Below, piece after piece: positions 18,183-24,910 of a stretch of DNA of 61,605 nt. Below the pieces are notes generated by a model that searched no databases, was not told the DNA's origin, and worked only from the letters and a program-made list of their open reading frames with translations. The translations under genes and the position numbers were made by a program. Each line of letters starts with the position of its first letter. Position 1 is the stretch's first letter. Source of the DNA: Stieleria tagensis (GTDB lineage: Bacteria > Planctomycetota > Planctomycetia > Pirellulales > Pirellulaceae); contig NZ_JAMYFE010000111.1 in NCBI RefSeq assembly GCF_024129865.1, forward strand, positions 1 through 61,605. Direction: 5' to 3'.

Positions 18183-19479
18183 CCACACACGTTTCATCGG
18201 CTGCGTTCTGTCGTTGATCGTCGCGTGGATTGTTCATCGACCCATTCACTGTGTTGCTGCGGAGCCACTAACGGTTGCATCGGATTTTGAAGGAGCGTCG
18301 GTCCGCGTTCTTCAGATCGATAACACGCAGCGCAGCGTCAGTTTCATGCCAGGCGGTGATCCTGCCCGCGGCTGGCCCTGCTGGTGGTACCTGCGAGTCG
18401 ACGGGATCACTCCCGGAGAGACGATCACATTGCGATTGCAAGGATCAACGGCGGCGATGGAAAACCAAAAGCCACTGTCGGCTTCGTGGGCGATGCCTGC
18501 ACAAGCCAGTTTTTCGATTGACGGCGAAACCTGGCTGCATACCGATAACGGCAGTCGTCAGGACGAATGGATGATTTACACCGTCAAACCGAACGCCGCT
18601 TCCATCTATGTCGCCTGGGGGCCACCGTACACACCGAGCTTCGCCGACGAGTTTCTGAATAGGATGGCAGACAGTTCACCGTATGCAACCGCGATGGAGT
18701 TGTGTCGGTCGCGCGAAAATCGTCCGGTACCCATGCTGAAGGTACTCCAAGGCGAACGACCGCATTCCCAACGGTTTGGGGTCTGGATTCAGGCACGGCA
18801 ACATGCCTGGGAAAGCGGGTCTAGCTGGGTCTCGCACGGTTTCACCGAATGGGTACTCGGTGACAGCCAAGAAGCAACTTGGCTGCGACAGCATGCGGAA
18901 ATCTTCATCATCCCCATCATGGACGTGGACAACACCGCCACCGGCAACGGCGGTAAGAATGCGATTCCACATGATCAAAATCGCGACTGGTCTCCCGAGC
19001 CTCACTGGAACGAAGTGATCGCCGCGCAGCGGCACGTGCGCGGGCTGATCGCTGAAGGGCGGATGGATGTTTTCATCGACTTGCACAATCCCGCTCCCAG
19101 CGACCCCAGTTTCTTTTACATCCTACCGAGCGAAATGTTGTCCGAGCCCATGATCGGTTTGCGCGACCGCTTCATTGAATTGGCGTATACGAGAATCAGC
19201 CAAATCAAACCACTGATCCCAATGAGCAACAAGCCCAAGGTGACTGGTGTCAACTATCACCCGCTGTGGCGACAGATCAGTGCAAACTGGGTCAGCATGA
19301 ACGGAAACCCACACACCGTCAGCCTTTGCTTGGAGACGATCTGGAACTACAAAAACAGCACGACCTCTGGTTACCGGTCGGTCGGCGCAAGCCTTGGCCG
19401 CGCGGTGCAGACGTTCCTCGCCGAGCGTCCCGCAAAGCATCTTGACGATCAAGATCCGCCCCGCATTGGATCCGACTGA
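18115..19479 (+). CDS. secreted M14-like zinc carboxypeptidase
   Basis: From ATG 18115 the product has 454 residues. This start lies inside the remnant gene, and the hydrophobic leader (RFIGCVLSLIVAWIVH..CVAAEP) begins about 25 residues in, so the true start may be a non-ATG codon such as TTG 18139. An N-terminal beta-sandwich domain (about 55-190) precedes the peptidase domain. IQARQHAWESG gives the His-x-x-Glu zinc pair, NRDWSPEPHW follows, FIDLHNP supplies the third ligand, and CLETIW may hold the catalytic Glu. This order matches the cytosolic-carboxypeptidase-like branch of M14, often found as secreted forms in planctomycetes. It would trim C-terminal residues from proteins or glycopeptides. 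Confidence 0.8.
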   Translation: MTNLPNNALSGKHRQIQGFNIYNHTRFIGCVLSLIVAWIVHRPIHCVAAEPLTVASDFEGASVRVLQIDNTQRSVSFMPGGDPARGWPCWWYLRVDGITPGETITLRLQGSTAAMENQKPLSASWAMPAQASFSIDGETWLHTDNGSRQDEWMIYTVKPNAASIYVAWGPPYTPSFADEFLNRMADSSPYATAMELCRSRENRPVPMLKVLQGERPHSQRFGVWIQARQHAWESGSSWVSHGFTEWVLGDSQEATWLRQHAEIFIIPIMDVDNTATGNGGKNAIPHDQNRDWSPEPHWNEVIAAQRHVRGLIAEGRMDVFIDLHNPAPSDPSFFYILPSEMLSEPMIGLRDRFIELAYTRISQIKPLIPMSNKPKVTGVNYHPLWRQISANWVSMNGNPHTVSLCLETIWNYKNSTTSGYRSVGASLGRAVQTFLAERPAKHLDDQDPPRIGSD

Positions 19480-19853
19480 AGCCCTTCCCTGCCAAATCCT
19501 GCTCGGATTGACAGCAATCCCCAGTCGTTTTCTCGACATCGACACCGAGACGCTTTGTCGCATCCAGCGGCCGCTTCTGGCAATTTGATTTCTCAACAAG
19601 AAGTTCGGCGCGAGATCAAATCGCCGTGATTCGCCGGGTTTTCTGCTCGCAGGGGGCGTTGATCAGTTCCTCAGCCTGCCTCGCCCGCAAGCAACCTCTT
19701 TCCAAAATCGACTCATCTCAGTGTATCTGCGCAGACGAATATAGCGTATAGATTCGCCTTCGCGAATATAAGCTTGCTACCCAGCAAGCTCGTCGCACCT
19801 TGCCCCCACTGAGCCGAGATCAAGTCGGCTTTTCCAAGCGTACAGGATTTCAA
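19480..19853. promoter_or_regulatory. intergenic region with hairpins ahead of the Cys-tail/ABC operon
   Basis: The 374 bases hold no convincing gene. Just upstream of the Cys-tail gene there are two structures. ATTCGC-CTTC-GCGAAT (about 19752-19767) sits between direct copies of CGAATATA (19736 and 19763). AGCTTGCT-ACCC-AGCAAGCT (19771-19790) is a perfect 8-base stem with a 4-base loop. Such dyads can be operators, and an ArsR-type gene closes the operon, so a regulator site here is a reasonable inference. No terminator-like T-run follows either stem. Confidence 0.45.
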
Positions 19854-20711
19854 ATGAAACGTCACAACTGGCGAGTTCGGGCTGCCGTTGCATTCACGAT
19901 GGCAGCATTGTCCCTCACCCAAACCGCTTCGATTCAGGCCCAGCAAAACTCGACGCCTGCGATCGAGTCGGCGAGCCCAGGTATCACTGCGATGCAACAG
20001 GCGGCGCAGTACGAAAAGTACCTGTTTGTCTATTTTTGGAAACAGAACGATCAGCAAACGCAGGCGATGCGGCAGGTTTTTCAGAATGCAACGGGCGAAA
20101 TGGCGAACGTTGCCAACGCGATTGCGGTGCAGATAACCGATCCGAAGCAGAGTCCCATCGTCAAGCGATTTGATGTCAGCCGAGCTCCAATGCCATTGGT
20201 TCTGGCGATCGCCCCGAATGGCGCGATCACGAAAGGCCTTCCGGTGAAGTTTACCGAACGGCAATTGCAGGACGCGGTGGTCAGCCACGGAACCGCGACC
20301 TGTTTGAAAGCGTTGCAGGACCGCAAGCTGGTATTGCTGTGTGTGGCAACTCAATCTGGTGCCAATCCTTTTCAGGGTGTGCGCGAATTTGCTAGTGACT
20401 CGCGCTATGCTGCATCGTCACAAATCGTGTCCGTCGACCCGACAGACCCGTCAGAGAAAGTTTTTCTACAGTCGTTGAAAGTCGACCCAGCCGGCAGCAC
20501 CCGAGTGGCGGTTGTCTTGGCTCCTCCGGGTCAGCCGGTTGCAACGTTTGCTGAAGCCACGAGCAAAGCTCAAATTGTCGAGCGTCTGACAGCAGCAGGT
20601 TCGGCTTGCTGCCCAGGTGGAAATTGTGGTCCTGGTGGTCAGTGTGGGCCTGGACAGCAGTGTGCGCCCGGCCAGAAGTGCGGCCCCAACGGCTGTGCCC
20701 CTCAGGAGTGA
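19854..20711 (+). CDS. secreted double thioredoxin-fold protein with cysteine hexapeptide tail
   Basis: From ATG 19854 the product is 285 residues with a signal peptide (AAVAFTMAALSLTQTASIQA). Residues about 42-150 read as a thioredoxin fold: YLFVYFWKQNDQQTQAMRQVF is the beta1-alpha1 segment, but the usual CXXC is replaced by QNDQQ (64-68). APMPLVLAI supplies the cis-Pro strand. Residues 158-245 look like a second, also CXXC-less, thioredoxin-like domain. The tail has Cys at 252, 253, 258, 264, 270, 276 and 281, nearly exact repeats of C-G/A-P-G-x-x. Such a tail could bind soft metals or act as a thiol donor. The gene opens an apparent operon with an ABC transporter and ArsR-type regulator. 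Function is unknown; metal or thiol delivery is inference. Confidence 0.8.
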   Translation: MKRHNWRVRAAVAFTMAALSLTQTASIQAQQNSTPAIESASPGITAMQQAAQYEKYLFVYFWKQNDQQTQAMRQVFQNATGEMANVANAIAVQITDPKQSPIVKRFDVSRAPMPLVLAIAPNGAITKGLPVKFTERQLQDAVVSHGTATCLKALQDRKLVLLCVATQSGANPFQGVREFASDSRYAASSQIVSVDPTDPSEKVFLQSLKVDPAGSTRVAVVLAPPGQPVATFAEATSKAQIVERLTAAGSACCPGGNCGPGGQCGPGQQCAPGQKCGPNGCAPQE

Positions 20712-20747
20712 ATGCGTTGGACATCTGGACACAAATGGAATTGAAAC

Positions 20748-20753
20748 AGGAGA
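20748..20753 (+). promoter_or_regulatory. ribosome binding site of the ABC permease gene
   Basis: AGGAGA lies 7 bases before ATG 20761. It fixes the permease start and rules out the longer in-frame reading from 20617, which overlaps the cysteine tail of the gene before it. Clear Shine-Dalgarno sites are scarce in this window. Confidence 0.75.
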
Positions 20754-20760
20754 CAGTTTG

Positions 20761-21978
20761 ATGAACCTCAAAACACTGGTCTGGCGTGAGCTGTTCGAGC
20801 GTAAAAGTCAGATGATTACCATCTTTGTCGGTATCCTGTTGGGGATCACGACGGTGGTTGCAATCAAGAACATCACCTGCTTTTCAGAGAAAGCGGTTGC
20901 GAGGGAAATGGACAGCTTGGGCGCCAATGTGCTCGTCCTACCAAAGTCCGTCACGCTTCAGGATTACTATTCTGCAGACATGCACAGCGAGACGATCCCG
21001 GAAGAATACGCGTTGCGATTGACCATGTCGAACCTGGAAGGTGTCGACAATCTATCGCCTAAACTGTGTGTGCCGGTGCAACTGGCAGGCCGCCAGTTCA
21101 CGCTGACTGGAATCTTGCCCAAAAGCGAATTCCAGGCAAAGGCAGCTTGGGGAGGTGCCGGAATTTTTTCCCGCCCAATCGGCTGTGGCGCGATCGACAT
21201 GGGTGTCGAGCCGGAAATGGAGGACAAAAAGACGCTGGTTCGCAAACGGGTCATCGATGACCTGGGAACCCACGAAGCTCTCGTGGGTGCGGATACTGCC
21301 GCAATTCTTGGCGTCCAAGAGGGCCAATCGCTGCACTTGATGGACACCGAATTCTCCGTCGTCGCGGTGCTACCGGAAACGGGCACCGTGGATGATTCAC
21401 GAATCTTCGCTCACTTGCACACCGTCCAGGATATGTCAAACAAGGATGCGGTGGTCAGTTGCATCGAGATTGTCGGGTGCTGCAAGGAAATTTCTGCCGG
21501 CTTGGTAGGCAACGTGAACAAGTTGTTGCCGGATGCCAAAGTTGTCACGGTGACTCAGGTGGTCGCAACTCAGACAAAGGTGAACGGCATGATGGAGAAG
21601 CTTTCGCTAATCTTCGTTGCGATCATTGTGGTGGTCGGCGGGGCCGGTATCGCGAACTACATGTTCGCCAATGTCTACGAACGCCGCCGAGAGATTGGCA
21701 CTTTGATGTCGTTGGGTGCAGAATCAAAGCTGATCCTGCAAATTTTCTTACTCAAAGCACTATTGCTGGGTGTGGCTGGCGGAGTAGGCGGATTCGCGTT
21801 GGGAACAATCCTGGCTGTGACCTTGGGGCCGCGACTTGCCGGGGTTCCCGTTTTGCCAATGCCCCTGCTGGCTTTGTGGGCGATTGGAATTTCAGTTGGC
21901 ATCACTTTGCTGGCCAGTTTCTTTCCCGCCCGTCGTGCCGCTCGGCTCGATCCCGTAACTTCATTTCAGGAGGTTTGA
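20761..21978 (+). CDS. MacB/FtsX-type ABC transporter permease
   Basis: The 405-residue protein has the four-helix layout of the MacB/LolCE/FtsX family: one N-terminal helix (MITIFVGILLGITTVVAI), a ~240-residue extracytoplasmic domain, then three helices (LSLIFVAIIVVVGGAGIANYMF, LLGVAGGVGGFALGTILAV, LLALWAIGISVGITLLASFF). ERRREIGTLMSLGAESKLI is the coupling segment and FFPARRAARLDP the family's C-terminal end. Such permeases work by mechanotransmission and handle lipoproteins, peptides or periplasmic clients rather than classical channel transport. The outer domain includes SCIEIVGCC, extra cysteines that could relate to the Cys-tail partner. Its last bases overlap the ribosome binding site of the ATPase gene, so translation of the two is coupled. 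Confidence 0.92.
   Translation: MNLKTLVWRELFERKSQMITIFVGILLGITTVVAIKNITCFSEKAVAREMDSLGANVLVLPKSVTLQDYYSADMHSETIPEEYALRLTMSNLEGVDNLSPKLCVPVQLAGRQFTLTGILPKSEFQAKAAWGGAGIFSRPIGCGAIDMGVEPEMEDKKTLVRKRVIDDLGTHEALVGADTAAILGVQEGQSLHLMDTEFSVVAVLPETGTVDDSRIFAHLHTVQDMSNKDAVVSCIEIVGCCKEISAGLVGNVNKLLPDAKVVTVTQVVATQTKVNGMMEKLSLIFVAIIVVVGGAGIANYMFANVYERRREIGTLMSLGAESKLILQIFLLKALLLGVAGGVGGFALGTILAVTLGPRLAGVPVLPMPLLALWAIGISVGITLLASFFPARRAARLDPVTSFQEV
21968..21973 (+). promoter_or_regulatory. consensus ribosome binding site of the ABC ATPase gene
   Basis: A perfect AGGAGG sits 8 bases before ATG 21982 and inside the last codons of the permease, whose TGA is 21976-21978. This supports the ATG chosen and translational coupling. 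Confidence 0.9.
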
Positions 21979-21981
21979 CTG

Positions 21982-22677
21982 ATGTTGTGCATGGAAAACG
22001 TAACCAAGACTTACCAGTTGCGACACCAAACCGTCGTAGCATTGGACAATGCTACATTGGATATCCCCGAGGGAGATTTCGTTTCTTTGGTTGGTCCGAG
22101 CGGAAGCGGAAAGAGCAGCTTACTGGTGATGCTCGGCGGTATGCTCTCGCCGACATCCGGAAAGGTGCTATTGAAGGGTGAGTCGATGTATGGCTTGGAC
22201 CCCGACGGTCGCGCTCGCCTGCGGAAAGCGAACATCGGATTCGTCTTTCAGACGTTCAATTTGATTTCTTATTTGTCCGCTCAAGAAAATGTCCAGATCC
22301 CGCTTTACCTATCAGGACACACTGGAGTCGAGCAGCAAGACAAAGCCGCCGCACTGCTCGAGCGGGTCGGTTTAGGTGACCGCTTGGATCATAAACCAAG
22401 CGAGCTGAGCGTTGGACAGCAGCAGCGAGTCGCTCTCGCCCGCATGTTGGCTAACGATCCAGCCGTGATCTTGGCGGATGAGCCCACGGGGAATTTAGAT
22501 CCGGAAACGAGCGAGCAGATCATTGGTTTCTTTGAGGATTTCAACCGAGAAGGACGCACCATCGTGATGGTCACGCATAATCCGGACGCCGCGGAGCGAG
22601 CCAAGCGAGTTTTGAAACTGCGCGATGGCAAAGTGGTGGACGACCGTGCGTCGATTCAATCCATTTCAGCAGCGTGA
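21982..22677 (+). CDS. MacB/LolD-type ABC transporter ATP-binding protein
   Basis: The 231-residue ATPase has all core motifs in order: Walker A GPSGSGKSS (38-46), Q-loop VFQTFNLISYLSAQENVQIPL, signature LSVGQQQRVALARML, Walker B AVILADEPTGNLD and the H-loop VMVTHNPDAA. The NLISYLSAQENV and LDPETSEQII segments are characteristic of the LolD/MacB/FtsE subgroup. It drives the permease encoded three bases upstream. The substrate is unknown; the neighbours (Cys-rich secreted protein, ArsR-type regulator) suggest a metal- or thiol-related client. About 165 bases separate it from the regulator gene. Confidence 0.95.
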   Translation: MLCMENVTKTYQLRHQTVVALDNATLDIPEGDFVSLVGPSGSGKSSLLVMLGGMLSPTSGKVLLKGESMYGLDPDGRARLRKANIGFVFQTFNLISYLSAQENVQIPLYLSGHTGVEQQDKAAALLERVGLGDRLDHKPSELSVGQQQRVALARMLANDPAVILADEPTGNLDPETSEQIIGFFEDFNREGRTIVMVTHNPDAAERAKRVLKLRDGKVVDDRASIQSISAA

Positions 22678-22717
22678 TGCGTTGCCCCGGTGGCGCGGGG
22701 CTTGAAGTGGCGTCAGT

Positions 22718-22782
22718 TGGCAGCTTGCCTCTTTAGTTGTGTGAGCTGCCAGCTTGCGTGTATGATTGCGCCGGCAAGCTGG
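22718..22782. promoter_or_regulatory. inverted repeats upstream of the arsR-type gene
   Basis: TGGCAGCT (22718-22725) pairs with AGCTGCCA (22744-22751), and CCAGCTTGC (22749-22757) pairs with GCAAGCTGG (22774-22782). The word AGCTTGC also occurs in the perfect hairpin at 19771-19790 ahead of the operon. These dyads could be regulator binding sites, or part of a dispersed repeat, since related words occur near 2.6 and 47.8 kb. Confidence 0.4.
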
Positions 22783-22842
22783 AATCCCACCCCCAGTTTT
22801 GGTGAACCCGCCCGAAAACAAATGTGAAAAATTGAAATACAG

Positions 22843-23289
22843 ATGCCGAAGACTAGCGAAGCCATGAACGCAACCTGCGGTACATCAATCGAGGACGCCA
22901 GCACAGCCATCCCCAAGGCGCAGATTGGCGTTCATATCAACACGATGTTTCGCGCGTTTTCCGATCCGACTCGGCTACGCATCCTTCACCTGCTGGTCAG
23001 TGGCGAAATATGCGTGGGCGACCTAGTGGAAATCCTTCAACTACCGCAGCCCGCTGTGTCCCGGCATCTGGCATACTTGCGTAAAGCTAATTTGGTCCAA
23101 GTCCGCAAGTCCGGTCTGTGGGCCTACTACTCTCTCGCACCGGTACAGTCGTCTTTTCAAAGCAAGTTGTATGAGTGCTTGCAAGAATGCTTCTGCGACG
23201 TGCCGGAGCTGGCCGAAGACTGCCAGCGCAAATTGCAAGTGACACAGTCGGGCGGTTGCTGTCAACTCGAGTCCAGCAGTGATGCTTGA
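22843..23289 (+). CDS. ArsR/SmtB-family metalloregulator-like repressor
   Basis: The 148-residue protein has a winged-helix domain: FRAFSDPTRLRILHLLVSGEICVGDLVEIL, then the recognition helix LPQPAVSRHLAYLRKANLV and the wing VRKSGLWAYYSLA. ICVGDL sits where ArsR proteins carry the alpha3 arsenic site CVCDL; only Cys57 is kept. The C-terminal region is unusually Cys-rich (C112, C116, C118, C127, C139, C140), with a GGCC end, so a C-terminal soft-metal or arsenite site is plausible. Family members repress efflux genes until metal binds. It lies downstream of the Cys-tail/ABC genes in the same direction, and inverted repeats precede it. Confidence 0.9.
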   Translation: MPKTSEAMNATCGTSIEDASTAIPKAQIGVHINTMFRAFSDPTRLRILHLLVSGEICVGDLVEILQLPQPAVSRHLAYLRKANLVQVRKSGLWAYYSLAPVQSSFQSKLYECLQECFCDVPELAEDCQRKLQVTQSGGCCQLESSSDA

Positions 23290-23408
23290 TCTCCCCAGTG
23301 GATCATGAAGCGCTGACAGTGGACGGATCTAAGCGGGCCGAAGAAAGACTGCCACGCAGGAAACCGCAAGGAAACGCACGAGTGAATTGAGAAAGTTGGT
23401 GCAGTCAG

Positions 23409-24551
23409 TTAGCTGCCACAGAGCAGTTCCACGAGTGAATCGGGCGACGCGGTTCGCGGATTGTTCGACATCCGCTGAGCGTTCACACTTCCGACCAGAC
23501 GTTGAATTTTTGCGATGTCATTGATCCCAGCGGCGGACAGATTCGCAGGGCAACCAATCTCCGCCAGTATTCTGGCAATGATTTCACGGGCGTGTTCGAC
23601 GTCGTGTGCACCGAGCAATTCAACAATCAAATCGATACGTTTCCGCACGTGCTGCACACCGCGGGGGTCCGCACAATCAGACTCCGACACCTGTGAGTTA
23701 AATAACAACATCGGTCCCAGTGTCATTGCCACCGCAAATCCATGGGGAATACCGTAGTCAGACGTCAGTGCATACGACAGTGCATGTGGCGCGGTCGTCT
23801 TGCTGACGTTGATCGCTCGCCCCGCCAAATAGGATGCTCGGCACATCGCAAGTCTGCTTTCCGGTGTCGGGCTACGCACGCCATTCACCAGATGCGCTAG
23901 CGAGTGTCGAAGTGATTCCGTTGCATCGCGAACAGAATCCTCGCTGGCCCCCGCTGCCCAAATGGATTCGATGGCTTGGCAGAATGCATCCAGTCCAGTG
24001 GCCGCAGTGATTGGCGGTGGTAAACTGTGCGTTAATGTTGGATCAATGATTGCTTCGTTTGGCAACAGTGACTCATCAGCGAGCGAGAACTTCTGGTGGT
24101 CAACGTAAACCACCGCAAAATGTGTGGCTTCACTCCCGGTACCTGCCGTGGTAGGGATCGCGAGTAACCGGTTTTCAGTTGGCAACAACGGCGCTTTTCC
24201 GGTGACGATCTCGCGTGCCGGATTCGGTTGCCTTGCAAGTGCTCCGATCAATTTGCCAAGGTCCATCGCGGTGCCACCGCCCAGTGCGATCACAAAATCG
24301 GCAGCATGATCGTTGTATTGAGCAATCCCCCGCTGTACGTCAGCCAATTTGGGATTCAATTCGAAATCGGTAAAACGGCTAACACACAGATCTTGCAACA
24401 GAGGCTCCAACACGTCGCAGCCGCCACTGGCCGAATAGGCGACTTGGTCCACCACAAAAAAAGGACGTCGACAACGCTCGCGGCGCAGAATGCGTCCCAC
24501 TTCCTGCAATGCGTTTTCGCGTAGGTGAACGTTGGATGGAATCATCGCCAT
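23409..24551 (-). CDS. iron-containing alcohol dehydrogenase family protein, phosphonoacetaldehyde reductase-like
   Basis: The 380-residue protein has the family's NAD-binding GGGTAMDLGKL (91-101), TAGTGSEAT (135-143), and the metal region. Metal ligands expected as Asp-x3-His and two more His read here D188-A-F-C-Q192, H256 (TAPHALSY) and H270 (IPHGFAVA). The second ligand is therefore Gln. From memory, the DAFCQAIESIW and NVSKTTAPHALSY wording resembles PhpC-type phosphonoacetaldehyde reductases. No phosphonate genes lie nearby, so the substrate is open. It is divergent from the GH97 gene and convergent with the arsR-type gene. It is cytoplasmic. Confidence 0.85.
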   Translation of the reverse strand: MAMIPSNVHLRENALQEVGRILRRERCRRPFFVVDQVAYSASGGCDVLEPLLQDLCVSRFTDFELNPKLADVQRGIAQYNDHAADFVIALGGGTAMDLGKLIGALARQPNPAREIVTGKAPLLPTENRLLAIPTTAGTGSEATHFAVVYVDHQKFSLADESLLPNEAIIDPTLTHSLPPPITAATGLDAFCQAIESIWAAGASEDSVRDATESLRHSLAHLVNGVRSPTPESRLAMCRASYLAGRAINVSKTTAPHALSYALTSDYGIPHGFAVAMTLGPMLLFNSQVSESDCADPRGVQHVRKRIDLIVELLGAHDVEHAREIIARILAEIGCPANLSAAGINDIAKIQRLVGSVNAQRMSNNPRTASPDSLVELLCGS

Positions 24552-24910
24552 GGTTCAGTCGTGTTCGGTGGGGCAATCGTCGGTCGTCGCCCTACCCGCT
24601 AGAGTTCAGTTGGTCTCTGGCTAGGCAGGGTGCATATCGCGGTTTGATATGGAGGCTGCGGTAGTGTACCAACGACCCACGCGACGACAGGAGGTCGTGA
24701 CTCTAGTTGGGGTCTCTTAACGCCAACGGCGTGAAATAACTAAGCCTAGGGTCAGGTCTTGCGAGCGCCGTTGGCGTCGAGCTGGAAATGGCATCAATCC
24801 GATGGCTACAGCAACATCATCAACCCAGATACACGTTCAACCGCTGCGCCGTGTGTTACCATTCAGACTGTCCTTGAGACGATGTTTCCACCCTGATTGG
24901 CCTTGAATCG
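24552..24910. other. intergenic region containing a dispersed element and dyad
   Basis: The 359-base gap between divergent genes holds the 59-bp element at 24698-24756. A second core GCCGTTGGCG at 24767-24776 is inverted against CGCCAACGGC at 24721-24730, so the two can pair in a 10-base stem. I see no gene or clear promoter. Confidence 0.6.
24698..24756 (-). repeat. 59-bp dispersed element, copy 2 (inverted to copy 1)
   Basis: The reverse complement aligns without gaps to bases 1-59 (48 of 59 by my count). Conserved blocks are CCTGACCCTAGGCT, ACGCCGTTGGCGT, GAGACC and AGAGTCA. The block pattern with variable spacers suggests a structured or protein-bound element under selection, or an old duplicated repeat. 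Confidence 0.75.

Noticed and set aside
20617-20760. Upstream extension of the ABC permease reading frame
   Set aside because: It overlaps the cysteine tail in another frame, and the AGGAGA site places the start at 20761.
21459-22181. + strand frame of 240 codons overlapping the ABC permease and ATPase genes
   Set aside because: Both overlapped genes have clear motifs and ribosome binding sites; this frame has none.
22713-22916. - strand frame of 67 codons over the arsR-type promoter
   Set aside because: It overlaps the start of the regulator gene and inverted repeats, and has no recognisable features beyond chance hydrophobicity.
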